A DNA stretch of 64,000 nt, from assembly GCF_949628215.1 (NCBI RefSeq), contig NC_134311.1:63968205-64032204 (forward strand). Direction: 5' to 3'. The notes beneath the pieces were generated by a model. That model saw only the letters and a list, made by a program, of their open reading frames with translations. It ran no database searches and was not told where the DNA came from. Origin of the DNA: Phalacrocorax aristotelis. Lineage: Eukaryota > Chordata > Aves > Suliformes > Phalacrocoracidae. This document shows positions 49,691 through 62,800 of the stretch, one piece after another; position 1 is the stretch's first letter, and every line of letters begins with the position of its first letter. Made by a program: the position numbers and the translations under genes.

Positions 49691-50274
49691 TCACAGAATC
49701 ACAGAATGGTTGAGGTTGGGAGGAACCTCTGGGGGGTCATCTGGTCCAAAACTACTGCTCAAGTAGGATCATCTAAGCCAGTTGCCCATGACTGGCTTTT
49801 GACATCTCCAAGGTTGGAGATCCCACAACCTCTGTGGGCAATCTGTTCAAGTGCTCAGTCACCCTCTTGGTAAGAAAGTGCTTCATGATGTTCAGGGGGA
49901 ACCCTCTGTGTTTCAATTTATACCCATTGCCCCTTGTCCTGTCACTGGGCACCACTGGAAAGAGCCTGGGTCCTTCTTTATGCTCTCCCTTCTAGTATTT
50001 GTATACATTAATAAGATTCCCCCAGAACCTTATTTTCTCCAGAACGGTCCCAGCTATCTCAGCCTTTCCTCCTATGGGAGATTCTCCAGTTCTTTAATCA
50101 TCTTTGTGGCCCTATTTCAGACTCTCTCCAGTATGTTCATGTCTCTCTTGAGCCCAGAACTGGACACAGAACTCCAGATGTTGCCTCTCCTGTGCTGAGT
50201 AGAGGGGAAGGATCGTCTCCCTCAACCTGCTGGCCATACTTTGCTTAAGGCAGCCCAGGATACCATTAGCCTTC
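49691..50274 (-). mobile_element. CR1 LINE, middle layer of the nest (copy I, 3' part)
   Basis: The minus-strand 3' end is at 49691, with octamers seen as TCACAGAATCACAGAATGG and then GGTTGGGAGGAACCTCTGG. The C-terminal ORF2 follows as [40 protein letters not shown] and upstream segments. The copy is cut at 50274 by an LTR and resumes at 51343 (TSD shared). Removing the LTR and one CCTTC restores continuous CR1 sequence through CATTAGCCTTCTTTACAGG. Multiple lesions; inactive. Confidence 0.93.
50270..50274. repeat. Target-site duplication, left copy (CCTTC)
   Basis: The five bases CCTTC immediately before the LTR's TG are repeated after its CA at 51343-51347. The left copy is part of the CR1 sequence that continues at the right copy. 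Confidence 0.93.
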
Positions 50275-50742
50275 TGTGGAATAATCGCTGGAGGTGACAT
50301 ATGTTTTTAGAAAAGGTACAGCAGAGAAGTTCCCTAGTAACAATGCCAGGAGAACTTGGAGTACTCACTCTAAGAGGAGCTGTCTGGAGGGTGGAGCGGT
50401 GTGGAGGCATCACAGCCAGGTTCTGTGATATATGGGAACTTGGGGTACCATGGAGTTGGTATGCTGCATATTTGCTACCCTGGGCCAACAGTCTGTCATA
50501 CTTTTGACAAAATTCTGTCCTTTTGGTGATCTTTGCTCATTATAATATCATTACAATACCAAAACACGCCTCCATCCCAAAAGTTACGCAACTCTAAGGT
50601 GCAACCACCTCTCGCTGGACATGCACTTTGAATTTCTTCTAGTCTATGCTTTTAAAAGTAAAGTGTGGAAATTTTACATCAATCATCATAAAGGTATGTA
50701 TGACTAGAGTCACTCAAGCTCCACCTGTAAGGTAAAGAATAG

Positions 50743-50749
50743 TATAAAA
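50743..50749 (+). promoter_or_regulatory. TATA-like box of the LTR
   Basis: TATAAAA in the middle of the solo LTR, about 470 bp from its start and 314 bp before the AATAAA. The position fits an LTR promoter. Activity is unknown. Confidence 0.5.
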
Positions 50750-51056
50750 TGTGTGAAGAGAAAGAGGGTGTTAGGGAAGATACCTTCGCATACCACTCTG
50801 ACTTCTAGGACCAGTCGACAGACTGAGCCTCCTTCCTCCCCCTCTGGGATGCCTTTGGGTAAGATTGGAAACCTCTACAGAGTCACTTTAAATCCCTAAT
50901 GTATGAGAGTTGCTTTACTTCATATTAGAGTCACTTCATATTTGTTTAGCATACTTGTAGCCTAGCAGCGTTATTAATTTTCTTAGTATCTGTGTGTGTC
51001 TTGTAACCAGCAGTCTTATCACCAGTAATCCAAAGAACCTGTCTATCTGTTGCTTT

Positions 51057-51062
51057 AATAAA
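51057..51062 (+). terminator. LTR polyadenylation signal AATAAA
   Basis: AATAAA within TTTAATAAATTGTGC in the 3' third of the LTR, on the same strand as the TATA-like box. It would mark the end of R. Confidence 0.6.
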
Positions 51063-51342
51063 TTGTGCTATTCATTAATCTAGCCATGATCATTCTCACT
51101 GAACGTGACTGGCCTGGCCATCTGCCAAATTAGTTACTAAGAACAAACACCCTGATGAGTGGTTACTTCTACAACCCTTAGAAAATAAACTGTTGACCAA
51201 GTCTGAGACTAAGACTGTACCTAGCCGCACCCAGACGCCTCTTGGAGAAGGAGTTTAGAAATCAAGGGGGTCCTGTCTGAACCTCAAGACTTAATGGTAG
51301 GGTCTCTCCCTCGCCGCTCAGACTCTTACCATTAACTCATCA

Positions 51343-51347
51343 CCTTC
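51343..51347. repeat. Target-site duplication, right copy (CCTTC)
   Basis: Direct repeat of 50270-50274, immediately after the terminal CA of the LTR. Confidence 0.93.
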
Positions 51348-52070
51348 TTTACAGGAAGGCCACATTGCTGGCTTATGCTCAACTTGGTGTCCACAAGGAC
51401 CCCTGGCTCCTTTTCTGCCAAGCTGCTTTCCAGCTGGGTGGTCCTCAGCATATATTGGTGCCTGGGGTTATTCTTTACCAGGTGCAGGACTTCGCAATTC
51501 TCCTTGTTGAAATGCATTCCTGTTCCCTGGTTCCTGTCAGCCTATTTCTCCACCCTGCCAAAGTCCCTCTGGTTGGCAGCACAAACCTCTGGAATATCAG
51601 CCACTCCTCCCAGTTTTGTGTCACCTGCAAACTTGCTGAGGACATAGTTTGCCCCATCATCCAGATCATTAATGAAGGTGTTAAACAAGACTGAACCCAG
51701 TATTGACCTCTGCAGTACACAGCTAGTTCCTGGCCCGCAACTAGACTTTGAGCCACTGATCACCACCCTCTGGGCCTGTCCATTAAGCCAGTTTTCAATC
51801 CACCTCACTGTTTGCTTAACCAGCCATACATCAACAGCTTGTCTATGAAGAACTTATGAGAGACTGTCAAAAGTCCTACTGAAGTCCAGATACCCACTGG
51901 ACTTCAGTAAGTCCACTGCTCTCTCCTTATCTCCTAGGCCAGTCACTTTATTGTAGAAGTTTATTAAGTTGGTCAAGCATGGCTTCCCCTTGGTGAAGCC
52001 CTGCTGACTACTCCTGATGATTCCCTTGTCCTTAATGTGCCTGGAAATGGTTTCCAGGATTTCAGAGAAA
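51343..52070 (-). mobile_element. CR1 LINE, middle layer of the nest (copy I, 5' part)
   Basis: This continues copy I upstream through the reverse-transcriptase core. Minus-strand translation shows CEVLHLVKNNP and VLVDTKLSISQQCG, then MRWIENWLNGQAQRVVISGS, then a degraded motif B (SILGSVLFNTFINDLDD), then motif C as FAGD (51620-51631), where the family has FADD. The first catalytic Asp is replaced by Gly. A 13-bp inverted duplication (51877-51889 and 51897-51909) disrupts motif A. Similarity fades near 52070, the 5' truncation point. Confidence 0.88.
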
Positions 52071-52153
52071 CTTCTGCTTCCAAGAGTTGTTCAAAGAAGA
52101 CTAGATTAAGAAATTAATCAACTGCTGTTTCTCATTGCTTATTATTATTCTTA

Positions 52154-52210
52154 TTAGACTGGATGGCCTCCACAGGTCAGTTCCAGTCTAAACTGTTCTA
52201 TGTTCCTATG
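52154..52210 (+). mobile_element. CR1 LINE 3' tail (possible remainder of copy H)
   Basis: ATTAGACTGGATGGCCTCCA, then CAGGTCAGTTCCAGTCTAAA, ending in CTGTTCTATGTTCCTATG. This is a plus-strand CR1 tail with decayed octamers. Position and strand fit the broken copy H at 49478-49690, although ~400 bp of expected intervening CR1 is missing or unrecognisable. It could instead be an independent fragment. Confidence 0.7.
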
Positions 52211-53399
52211 TGGTGGCTACCGGTACCTAGCAGTGCCAGACTAGTAGTGATGCCATGAACATTCATTCAGGGACCTTGCAAAACCATAAGATCAGTGCAT
52301 CTGTGTATGTCAGATTATAAAACCAGAGTACATACTTCCTTTTTGTATCATTGTTGTAGGGGAGTGGACCTGTACTCTCTTTACACTTTTTGACATGGTG
52401 CAGGCATCCACCAAATGAATAGGCCAGTTATACCCATGTCCCTGTGCAGCAGACATCTAGAAGCTGACTTCAGTGATGTTATAGTAATTTCTCTGATGCT
52501 GTAGCTTGTGTCCCCCTTTATCTTTACCAGCAGTTTCTTACATTCTTTTTTTTTTCCCCTTTATAAGATGAACATAACTTCTATAGAGATACTGCAGGCT
52601 TACTTCAACATAACTGCAGCATCTTCTCTTTCCACACAGTATAGTGAGAAATGCCATGTATCTCAGCTTGATAGGAACCGTATTAAAAGCACCAGTCTGA
52701 TAAAGAAAGCCTGTGATATTCTGCTCCAGCATACATGCTGCCAGTGATTCTGAAGTAATACAACCCTGCCACCATGCATACTGTGGCTCCTGAGCTGAAG
52801 TAATTATTCACAGTAGAGGTTAATTATCATGTGCAAACTGTAACTGTCCTTGTATTTATCGTGTGTTACATTTTGATCATACATACCTAGTTTCTCTACC
52901 TCCACGCCTTGTAATTGGATTGGGTCAAGAACATAAAGCAAAATTCCTATTTTCAGTATTTTGTAAATTGAGGCAACTCTCAAGGAAAGTCCCGCAGTAC
53001 TACTAAAATACACAGCTACTAAAGAGCATATAGTTTAGCCCTATTGAAAACAGTCACTGCGAGAAATGAACCCTAATGGATTAACTCTGTGAGGTCTGCT
53101 CAATGTCCATTTCACTCAACTACCCATAGTATAGAAGCCCTTGCATAGCATTAGAGACTAATCCAGATGAAATTATCCAATCCTTGGAATTTTAGCAGCC
53201 TGCTTATAGTCATGGTTTCATTTGAAGTCTCCCAGTGGCACACAAGAATTTTGTTTTTTAAAAAGAATTTGCTATCTTCATGAGCCAATATCTAGTTTAA
53301 ATGAAGGAATAACAGATATTACTAATTTAAATAACTGACAATGATTTTGAACACAATTCTTTTTTATGCTTTTTCACTCTTTGGTAGAACAGCAGATCA
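52211..53399. other. Unique AT-rich sequence, nothing recognised
   Basis: No gene or repeat was recognised. Short open frames show no domain. Confidence 0.5.
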
Positions 53400-53860
53400 C
53401 TCTGATAATCAATGTTATTTTCTTGTATTATGGCTGAATACAACCTCAAATTGCAAATCTGCCATTTGTTTGGTTTTCTAATATTCATCTAATATTCATG
53501 AGCCAGTATTGATGAGTTCACACTCGGCAAAAAAATGCAGTGTTTAAGTGTTAATAGTGAGTTGGGCTAAAACTGGGCTGAATTTATTATTCCATTGAAA
53601 GAAGGATTTAACCTGCTTTGGTAACTGATCCATGGCCTGTAAATATGATAAAAAATCATTAGATTATATTATCAAGCTGTTAATCAGAAAAAGGGGGGGG
53701 GAGGTTGATGTAATTTGTAATAATTTTAAGGGGTGTAAAATGCAAAGGGAAACCTGCTTAATGCTTTATAGTTATATTTAAATGCACCTATCTTTTCTGT
53801 GTTTTCCATGAATATCCTTGACATTTTGGTTTAATTATGAGAGATGTTTTTGTTTAAATC
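53400..53860. other. Candidate conserved regulatory block
   Basis: A repeat-free AT-rich block with octamer-like ATTGCAAAT, paired CTAATATTCAT units (about 53478-53500), repeated ATTAGATTAT/ATTATC cores and a G9 run near 53692. It resembles developmental enhancer sequence in texture. Conservation is not shown by one sequence. Confidence 0.22.
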
Positions 53861-56800
53861 ATTGTGTTATCCTCTTAGCCCAACTTGTCTTATTCCATCT
53901 CCTTCTCCTGTATGATCAAGAAATGAAGTCAAAATGCCAAGGTGTAAAATCTCTACAATTTCCATGACAACAGAGGTATGATTTAGTGAATACAGGATTT
54001 TATTTTCTAGAGAAAACTAGGTAAATGAGAGAAAAAACTTTCCTAATTCAAATATTGTTTCATTTTATTTCAAGCTATGGAGTTTGATACGAGGCTTTAA
54101 GTTACATCATTGCAGTGTGAGATCTTGTTGGACAAAGCAAAATAACAACCTGATTTTTCGGCACCCAAATGGAAATTTTCCCTGGAGAAACTACCACACT
54201 CAAGAAAGGAGGGTCAGTGACCTAGCAGCTGATGTACTTCTCTCTGAATCTTCACTGAATCCCTGCCTCTGCAACATATGGAGGATATGGCAGAAGGCAT
54301 GCTCTCCTGGGTGACATCTAAAACTGTGGGTTTGTGATCAACATGCTTTAAAAAGGAGCCTTATTGTGCCTGACTTTTTGATAACTCTTACATAAGCTGC
54401 AGTGCAGTAAATCCTTCCTGTAAGTCTAATTCTGAAAAAATGCAGTAGGTCAAGCTAAAATATGTTTAACATCATGCACTGGAATTTTCCCAATATCTTG
54501 CAGCTGGGGAAACCACATGGGCCTTGCAGCTCAATAAACTGAGAGTATTATTGATCAAGAGGATGGGAAGTGAATTCCAAAGATGAGGCTATTTTAAGAT
54601 AATTAAAGGTCCCATGGTACTATATTCAAAAGTAGGAACATCTGCTACTGTGTCCTAGTCAAATTACAGGTTCGGTAATTACTTTCTGCCTAATTGAGCT
54701 CCTGATTAATTTTAGCTGGATTTAAGTATTCGTCATGCCTTTCCATATTTTGTTGCTGTTGTCAGTTTGGCCGAGTGAGCCACTAGTGAAAGAATGGTTC
54801 CTCTGCTTTGGCTTGTGCTATACATGGCCTATGGTTCAGGAGAGTTCGTGAGAATTAAGAAAGCCAATTTGCATTAGATTGTGTGCAGTAGTCAAAAGCA
54901 CAGCCTTAAACATATTACATGACTGAGATCTGTGTATTACAGAAGGACAACAACACTTCGTCCAGAGAAAAAGGAGGACTCTACCCAATAAATCTCTGGT
55001 CCCCCCTCCTCTCCTTTTACAAAGGGTTTATTTATATGAATTATTTTAACTGTTATGATGTACAGATGTAACAGTTCTATTTTATTTAAAAGACATCATT
55101 AACATGTATTCCAGATGACTGCATCGTGTCTTTCTTGTAATGAATTTAAAATTCCATTTACAGGTAGGAGTAATCCAAACCTTATATAACATCTGTTGGA
55201 AAAATGATAGGGATATTTACTAGATTATCTGCCAAAACACAGAAATAATCTAAAAGTGTATCAGTATTTTATTTTTTTCAAGTTGCTTAGTATATTCCAG
55301 CTGTAGGTCTGTATTTGCTTGTGAAAAGGATGCTTGTGTGATTAATTTTATAATGGTAGCTATAAGTATGCATATATATTTATATATAAATATGAATATA
55401 TTTTAGAAGAAAAAAGCAAAACATCTATATAGTATGATAATCACATATGAGATCATGTGAGAAATGTGGCAGACTGACAGAATGCAAGTCTTTTTGTGTG
55501 ATCACTGTATACTTGATAGTATCTTTAAGGGAACTTCTGTTGTGCTAAACTGAGTGAGTATCAGATGTCACCAACTGTGCCTGACAATAGATTGTGGCTA
55601 AGTCAGACAAGGCCCATGGGAAAGAGTGCTGCCCTCTGTCACCATATGGCCTGGAAAGGGTTTCATACCTGTTAAAATATCCTGAGGAGGTGGATTCATT
55701 GTTAAATCTATGCAGGCTCATTCCTAATCTCATGAAGCTAATGATCTGTGAAGGATATCTTAAAGATGCTTACTGTGAATAAGCATATTATTCAGACTGT
55801 CAGATGTAGGGTTTTTTCCTTGTACTAGTTTTCATTACTCAATGATTGCACTCCTCCACTGAGAATACATTATCAAAAACATTGAAAGCATTGCTATATC
55901 TCTCCTGTAATTCACAAATATTGGTTGAATCTAAATTTAACAAATTTACTGGCTTTTTAATTCAAGTTACTTATCACCCAATAGATATGTTATTTCCTAA
56001 ATTGAAAGTAATTCCCATGACAAAAAACTATTTTTCTGGTTTCTAAAAAACACTTTCAAATTTGCACAAAATGCAGAATGGTGTTAAGCTCCATTTTTTT
56101 AACCAGAAATTTTCTCCTTATGGCATGTGTAATTTTGGTCTCTTGTCCAAATAACATGCTTAACCTGCATATCATAGTGAAGTATTTAACTTAATGTAAT
56201 TATCAGTTTTCAAGATGTTTGTTTAATATGGCTGAAGAAAATAGTTTACAATTCACTATTCTGCTTACACAGTGGTAGAAACAATTTCCTTCTTGTTTTT
56301 GTCCTTATATGTGGAATAATTTATGGACAGCTAAGCCATTATTCAAAAAAGGTTTAGATTAATGCATATATTCATCTCTGAGTTTATTTGTAGATATCAC
56401 CACAACCACAATTATGACAAAAGATTCAGATGTGAATTTGTGAGGAGTCCAAAGGGATACTAAACTTCTCACCTACACCCACTACCACTGCCCAATGTAG
56501 TATCTCTATTCCTGTCCAGGGAACATGCTTGCATGGCGATTCCAGCCATCTATTCCCCTTCCCAATCCCCTACTTCATATATAAAGCACCTGAAATATCT
56601 GAAAATCTGCTCCTGAAGATAAGCATTTGAATACAGAGATTTAGGAACGTGGTACATGTATGCATTAAATAAAGAAAACCCAGACTATCATCCTGCAAAA
56701 AGACATAGCTACAGCTGACGTCTTCTTTCTTTTTGCCAGCTGGGTACATTTTAGTATTAGATATTTTGTTATTCAAAGGAAAAATATTTCCTACAGAGAA

Positions 56801-59800
56801 GCTGGAGTTAGTGGCAGAAGGAGTTTATTAACTACTTCTTAAATCTTTCTTTTAATTCTCTGAAATCTGCCTGGGACATTGTCCTTTACTGGGCAGTGAG
56901 GAAATGCTAATATCAAATCACAGCACTGGAGCTGGATGAAAAAACAATTCTATATACCTGTAATACTTGGGAGAAAAAATGCTTGGAGAGTAATATGGTT
57001 GTAATGCATTGACTAGAGAAATTGAGCATGTTTTTTAAAACTGTAAAAGTTAAATCCGTTTCATAACTGATTGAAGAGTGTTCTTCTTGGGTAGAAAGAA
57101 TACCCTGGACAAATACTGATTACAGTGGTAACAGGCTGAGAAATATTTTGCTGAAAGTCTATCAGTTAAATGAAAGTAAAATTTAAATATTAGGTAAGTG
57201 CTTTTTTTGACACTTCTGTGACAGAGATGTGCTCTGGTATTCTGTTTATGGCAACTCAAGAACTGGAGCTCTTAGGGAACAGAGTAATTGAAAAACCTCA
57301 ATTTAAATGAATGAGAAAATGAAAATCCTCAAATTTTCTTGCCCTTCAAAACAGTACTCCACCTGTGTGACTCCTTCCCTCACTTTCCCTTAGGGTGTCT
57401 TGGAGTGGGTTAGAGGGAACAGAGGAGAGGAAAGCCCAGCATTCTGTATGAAGAGTATTAGGTTCAAGATGATGAGATTTGATGGGAGATGAGGAGCCGT
57501 CCAGGAGCAGGTATTTACAGCAGCTCTTTCATGTATGTGCTCCTGGCTCAGCTAACTCACATTGCTTCCCATGGCTCACCAGGTGATCCATTGTTTCCCT
57601 CCCTAACTTATTCAAAACATTAGAAATTGTTGCAGATATAAAGGCTATTCTGACCTGAAACAGAATAAGTATAGCACACACTCAAATTCTTATTCAATAA
57701 AAGATTAGCCAGGAGAGGAACAGGATTTCAGGAGTCTAATCTTTTTAATAATGATCTGACAATGTCATTGGTTCATATCAAAAGAAGCAGATGGTCGCAG
57801 CTCCAACATAAAACTGTTTACTCCCCTGTGTACGTGTTGCTCCATCTCCCAGCCCTTGGATATGTCCAGCTGAACAGTACATTTTGGTGAAAGCTGTGGA
57901 CCCTGGCATTTTGCTCGCTCCTTTATGCAGTAGCTGAAGGTCTGCTGCTCTCAAAAACAAGTTTGCCCAGCAACCTTTGCTGTGTGCAGCTGTCATACAT
58001 AACGTGAGCCACTGCAGACAAAGTCCTGCTGTGTTGTGAATCATGGTGCACTCAACCAGGATTTAGAAGGTTATGGTATGAAAAAGATAAAATATTTACA
58101 GATGACTTGTTCTTTAGCCCTATCCAGTTGGTAAAGTCAATGGGCAGTCAGCACCTTTGAATGCTTATTTTCAAAGAGTAGCACAAAAGATGTCCCAGCC
58201 CTCTCCCTGCCACTCCTGGGCATACAGTACACTGACAAAAACCTTAGACGTAAGTACTCTTCTCAAGGCATGCAGGGCTAAATCAACCACCTAATCAAGC
58301 AGACGAAAAAAACCCCAACCCATCACAATATGAAAAAGGTTGATTAAACTGAAAAATTTCTAATCTTGATTTGTACTTATACGTTACAGTGTGAAATAAT
58401 AAGGTTATGTTCATATAACAGTCCATTAGATGTTTTTAGAGGACAACAAAACCCTCTTTATTATGATCCCTCACCTGCATATTTATAATGCCCCAGCTGA
58501 GACTCGCTGACCTTGTGAGCAGTCCTAGTCTGGTTTCAAAGGGAAATGATAGTTTGCTTCACAACCTGCCTCCAAAACATTACACACAGGCCAAGAGCTG
58601 AGAAACAAAAACACAGAACGAAGAAAAGAACATGATGAATCCAGGAGCAGTTTCCTTCTCTGGAATTTCAGATGATTTAGGACAAATGGCTGAGTAGAAA
58701 GGACAAGTCCATAAAATAAGCAATGAAATAATTTATTTTCAGAATGCCAGTACAGTTTTGTCTCTGACCATGGGTACTGTGTAGTATGGTACAGCAAACA
58801 GTGCTTTGATGCCCAGAGGCACCTGCATGTCCAGACCAATGCATGGCACTCTGGAAGCCCAGGGCTGCTCTTGCACTAAGGAATCAGAAATGAGAGTTGG
58901 GTCTCAGTGGTTTTCACACCTAATGTTTTCAATCTATATTTTCTACAAACAAACAGGCTACATTATGAGAAATTCCAGCATTTGATGTATGGATGCCTTT
59001 GGTTTTCATTTCTATTTTCTGTTAATTTCCTTTAGATAGTCAATCATTTTCTTAACATGCCACTGCAATACTCTTCCTTCGAGTTCTTCTACCTCTTCTG
59101 TTTTAATTTTTCATTTTTTCCCCTTTCTATTGCTCCTATTAACTCAGCACCTCCAAATCCATCAGACGTCTCTGGTATTAACTAAACTTAGATATCATAT
59201 TACAAGGTGTTCTCTACCTAGAGGTTTGATTTGGTGGATCTTTGGAAAACAACATTGCACTACAAGTTAAAAGACAAAGTCTGCAATTTATTGTACCTTT
59301 TTTTTTTTATTGCAGGCAATTATGGATTCTATGTTATTCATAAAAGATATATTATGGAAAATTGCTAGATGAGTGATATTTCCTCAGTTTTAAGCAGCAT
59401 CACCTTGGCAGTTGAAAGATATCTAATAATGCAAAAAAAATGACTACAGAATTAGTGAACTAGTACAAATACCAGATTGTGCTTTCCTTGAAAACCCATC
59501 TGCCTAATGGCATTCCTCACTATATTGTAATACCCTAAACCATATTGTGATATTTAATAAGAAATAAGAGTATGTCATCAATACTGATGTGTGTTAAGGT
59601 GGTTTTAAAATTAAAGCATTTTTAGGTAATCAGTAATTATTGACAGCAGGAAGTTTGTGCCGCTGCCCTGCATGTGTAAGGAGGACTGTTCCACAGGTAG
59701 GGCAGCACGGATGGGCAGTTGCCCTGCCGCTGCACAGTGCCAGGAGAAGCAAAATGAGGGCCTTCAAAAGGTGTTTGTGAGGGGTTTGTTTTTTATTAAT

Positions 59801-62800
59801 TGCCTCCCTTTTCCTTCTAAGTTTTTGAGGGATGCAAGAGGGAAGATAGGAAACCCACCAGGGACCTCTGGGTATTACAGTGGTTTCAGTGGGAGTCATG
59901 ACAGTGGTTGATTGGTGTACAGAAACCACTGTCTCAGAAGACATTTCAGTTGAGCCTTGTCATGAGAGCCTTCAACTCTGAAAGCATGCATAAGAGATTA
60001 GCGTCTCTAGCAAATCTCCTAAGTCTCTTTCTTCTACAGACTGCTTTGAACTAGCAAATTGAACTTTTGAACTTCTCCCTCCCCCCTACTAGATAGGTCT
60101 TTTTGGATTTTCTTTCTGTAGAAACCTGAACGTCTTAAGATTTCTGTGAGTTCTCTAAGGCCTTTAAATACCTGTTGCACAGGCTGCATAACCTATATGC
60201 TAAACTGCTTTCATTTAATAAGATGACAAAGCATGGATCCTTTCTAAACATTATATAAAATATTTCACTTTTAAAGATTGATGTTAAGAAGATTCTTCTG
60301 TATACCTACAATACAAAGCAAAAATTAATACATTTGTATAGATTGTGCACATTTATATGTCTGTGTGCATACACCTGCATATGGAAAGTTTATAAAATAT
60401 CAGGTATTCACTTACACTTTCAAAATTCCTTCCAAATATTCCGTCTTAATTTGTACGACTATAGTATTTACACTCTAAACATGATCCTTAGTACTGCTTA
60501 TATTCCTAGACACTGAAGTAACAGCTAATTTTACATACAGAGAATCACACTCTTCAGTGGAAGCTGAATCTTTTAAGATCTAAAAAGCTCCATTGGGCAA
60601 AATAATTTGTCAGTTCTGATTCTGAAACAAGATTTTAGTAGATTTTTAAAGCCTTTTTTTAACACTTAGTAAATGGGGACTACTGTAATTTTTGAGAATA
60701 TCACGATCTCTCCATGGTGTTTACAAGAAAAGATAAATAGAACGAAACAATGGATTCATACCACCAAAGAGATTGCAGCAAATAGAGAAATCATATACAC
60801 AGAGCCACATCCATTATAAAAGGGCTGTGAAGACAAAATGCAGAGGAAAGAGATAAAAAGGCTAATCTTTGTGAAATAAATATAATTTCTTGTTTTCTAC
60901 AGTCAGGAAAATTTTGTCACAATTTTTTTTACTAACTTTTGAAAAAAATAATGTTTCTATCACAGGAAAAATAATAATAGTAAAATAATAAAGTAACCTG
61001 TAAACCCCAGGATCATTTGATTTAATCACAACCTCAAACTCCATTGCTCATTGGTTTCCAGACTCTGTTGTACAGTAGTTTCATGTCTGGTTTTGGTTAA
61101 GAAATAATGCTTGCCATAATACTTGCTGGGTTTCTTGTAATCATCCAAGTATCATAAAACGTAAACTTCTAAATTATCCTCAGTAGTTTTGCAAGGGTAT
61201 TAGACCTTTCATGAATAATTTTTCTTCTTTGAAGTTTTGGCCATAAAGTTGAGATAAGTTTCCCAAAAGCATGGGAGGATAAGTTACAAGTGACTTTCAT
61301 TTGCAATTTGCACAGGCCGGACAGGGAATTTACCTTTTACTGCTGTGTAAATCCGAATGTTCTGCATTTCAGTTTATAAGTGAAGAGATTTTATGAAGGC
61401 CATGATTCTGTGCATCAAAGTCTAGATTGTTATTACTGAATCTTGGGATCTTCTTTTGGTTTTCCATAAAGAGTAATTTTTGTAATCTTCCTCCCCTATC
61501 TTTCCCTACTCCCTTCCATTCCTGAATGTCTAGTGTCTGCAGAATAATATGCCAGCGTTTTAGGCTGTTTTCTATTATCTTTATCCAGAATTTCTAAAAA
61601 TCCTCAGCATTTTGGAAGGCTACTAATTTGCTAAGGTATTTGTTACCTACTCAAAATTCTTTCTGAGATTCAACTGAAGAAATTATTTCTTCTCACGTTA
61701 GCATAGAGTTTCCCAAGTAGCAACAACCAATCATTTATTCAGTCTGTCCTGTTGATGCCTTTACAAAAACACTATGCAACACATTTGGTGAATTTCAATC
61801 TTTTAGAAGACTCGTGTTTACAAATGTTATGAAAAATGGTTCTTGGGAAGAGATACAGATGCAAACTAATGCACACACTATCCACAGGAAAGACTCATAT
61901 TGCTCATAGGCTACATACTCTTTTTGCTAGCAGCTGGCTGACCGATCAGCCTGTGTGTCATTATGAGGTGGTCTCAGGATGTGCTGCTACTTATAGAATT
62001 ACAATTTTTTTGGCATTTCTGAGAGATGCAAACAGTCAATTGACCACTAGACATTGTTATTCGTCTAGGTAAATGATATTTTACTTACATTTGATTTACA
62101 TGAACATAGCTGAAGTCAGATTTTGGGCCATACATGGGCTCTGTTATGCCCATGTCTATCTTGTATTTTGAAGCAAAGAAGGTATCTACTGATAATTCCT
62201 GGGGACCTTTACATAATTTAAACACTGGTGTAGACAGCCTACTTATGAGTGACCAACATCAGCCTTAAGCAAAATCCTCTGGTCTGGGATGAATTAGATG
62301 TACTTTTTATTACCACTCACTCAGGCAATAGCCTGGGAATAAAAACGAGCTTCTAACAGAGCCCTGAAGATAAACAGATTCAAGTGTGACCATTTCTACA
62401 AGGAAAGAATTTCAGAGGCTGTACTACTTAACTGAAATTGTGCAGATACTCTCATTTAAAGTTAGTTAGTTGGATGCAGTTTTACTGCTTTTCCACTGGA
62501 ACTGTGATGGATCTGTGAACAAATGTCCGCCAAGTCACAGGGTGTTTTAAAAATCCAAATATGGATTTTGCATGTTGCTAACAACCTGTGTACAAGCTGC
62601 TAGCTCACTGACTTCCTAAAAGTCCTTTGGAAGAGGCTGGAGAAACAAAAGACAAATTGCATTATGTGTAGTCATCTCTTTTTTTTTTTTTTTGCCAAAG
62701 CTTATATGCATCAAATAAATTTAAAAAACCACAGACAACCGTAGTTTCACATCTAAACAGCAGCTTGTTCTTGACCTTTTGGATTCTACAGATGTGGTCC

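Larger units (their letters stand above)
50275..51342 (+). mobile_element. Solo LTR of an avian endogenous retrovirus
   Basis: A 1,068-bp insertion begins TGTGGAATAATCGC and ends TTAACTCATCA, with canonical TG...CA ends. It is flanked by a perfect 5-bp duplication, and the interrupted CR1 is collinear across it. Within it are a TATA-like TATAAAA (50743-50749) and an AATAAA (51057-51062), both on the plus strand, giving the order U3-R-U5. A 9-bp stem (51291-51299 with 51327-51335) lies close to the 3' end. No internal retroviral sequence, primer-binding site or second LTR is present, so it is the product of recombination between two LTRs. A 5-bp duplication fits ERVL-like or some gamma-like classes rather than 6-bp ERVK-like ones. 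The family is not assigned. It is the youngest layer of the nest. Confidence 0.92.

Noticed and set aside
50493..51342. Alternative LTR start at TGTCATACTTTTGAC
   Set aside because: The CCTTC duplication and CR1 continuity place the left edge at 50275. Starting at 50493 leaves 218 bp unexplained and no target duplication.
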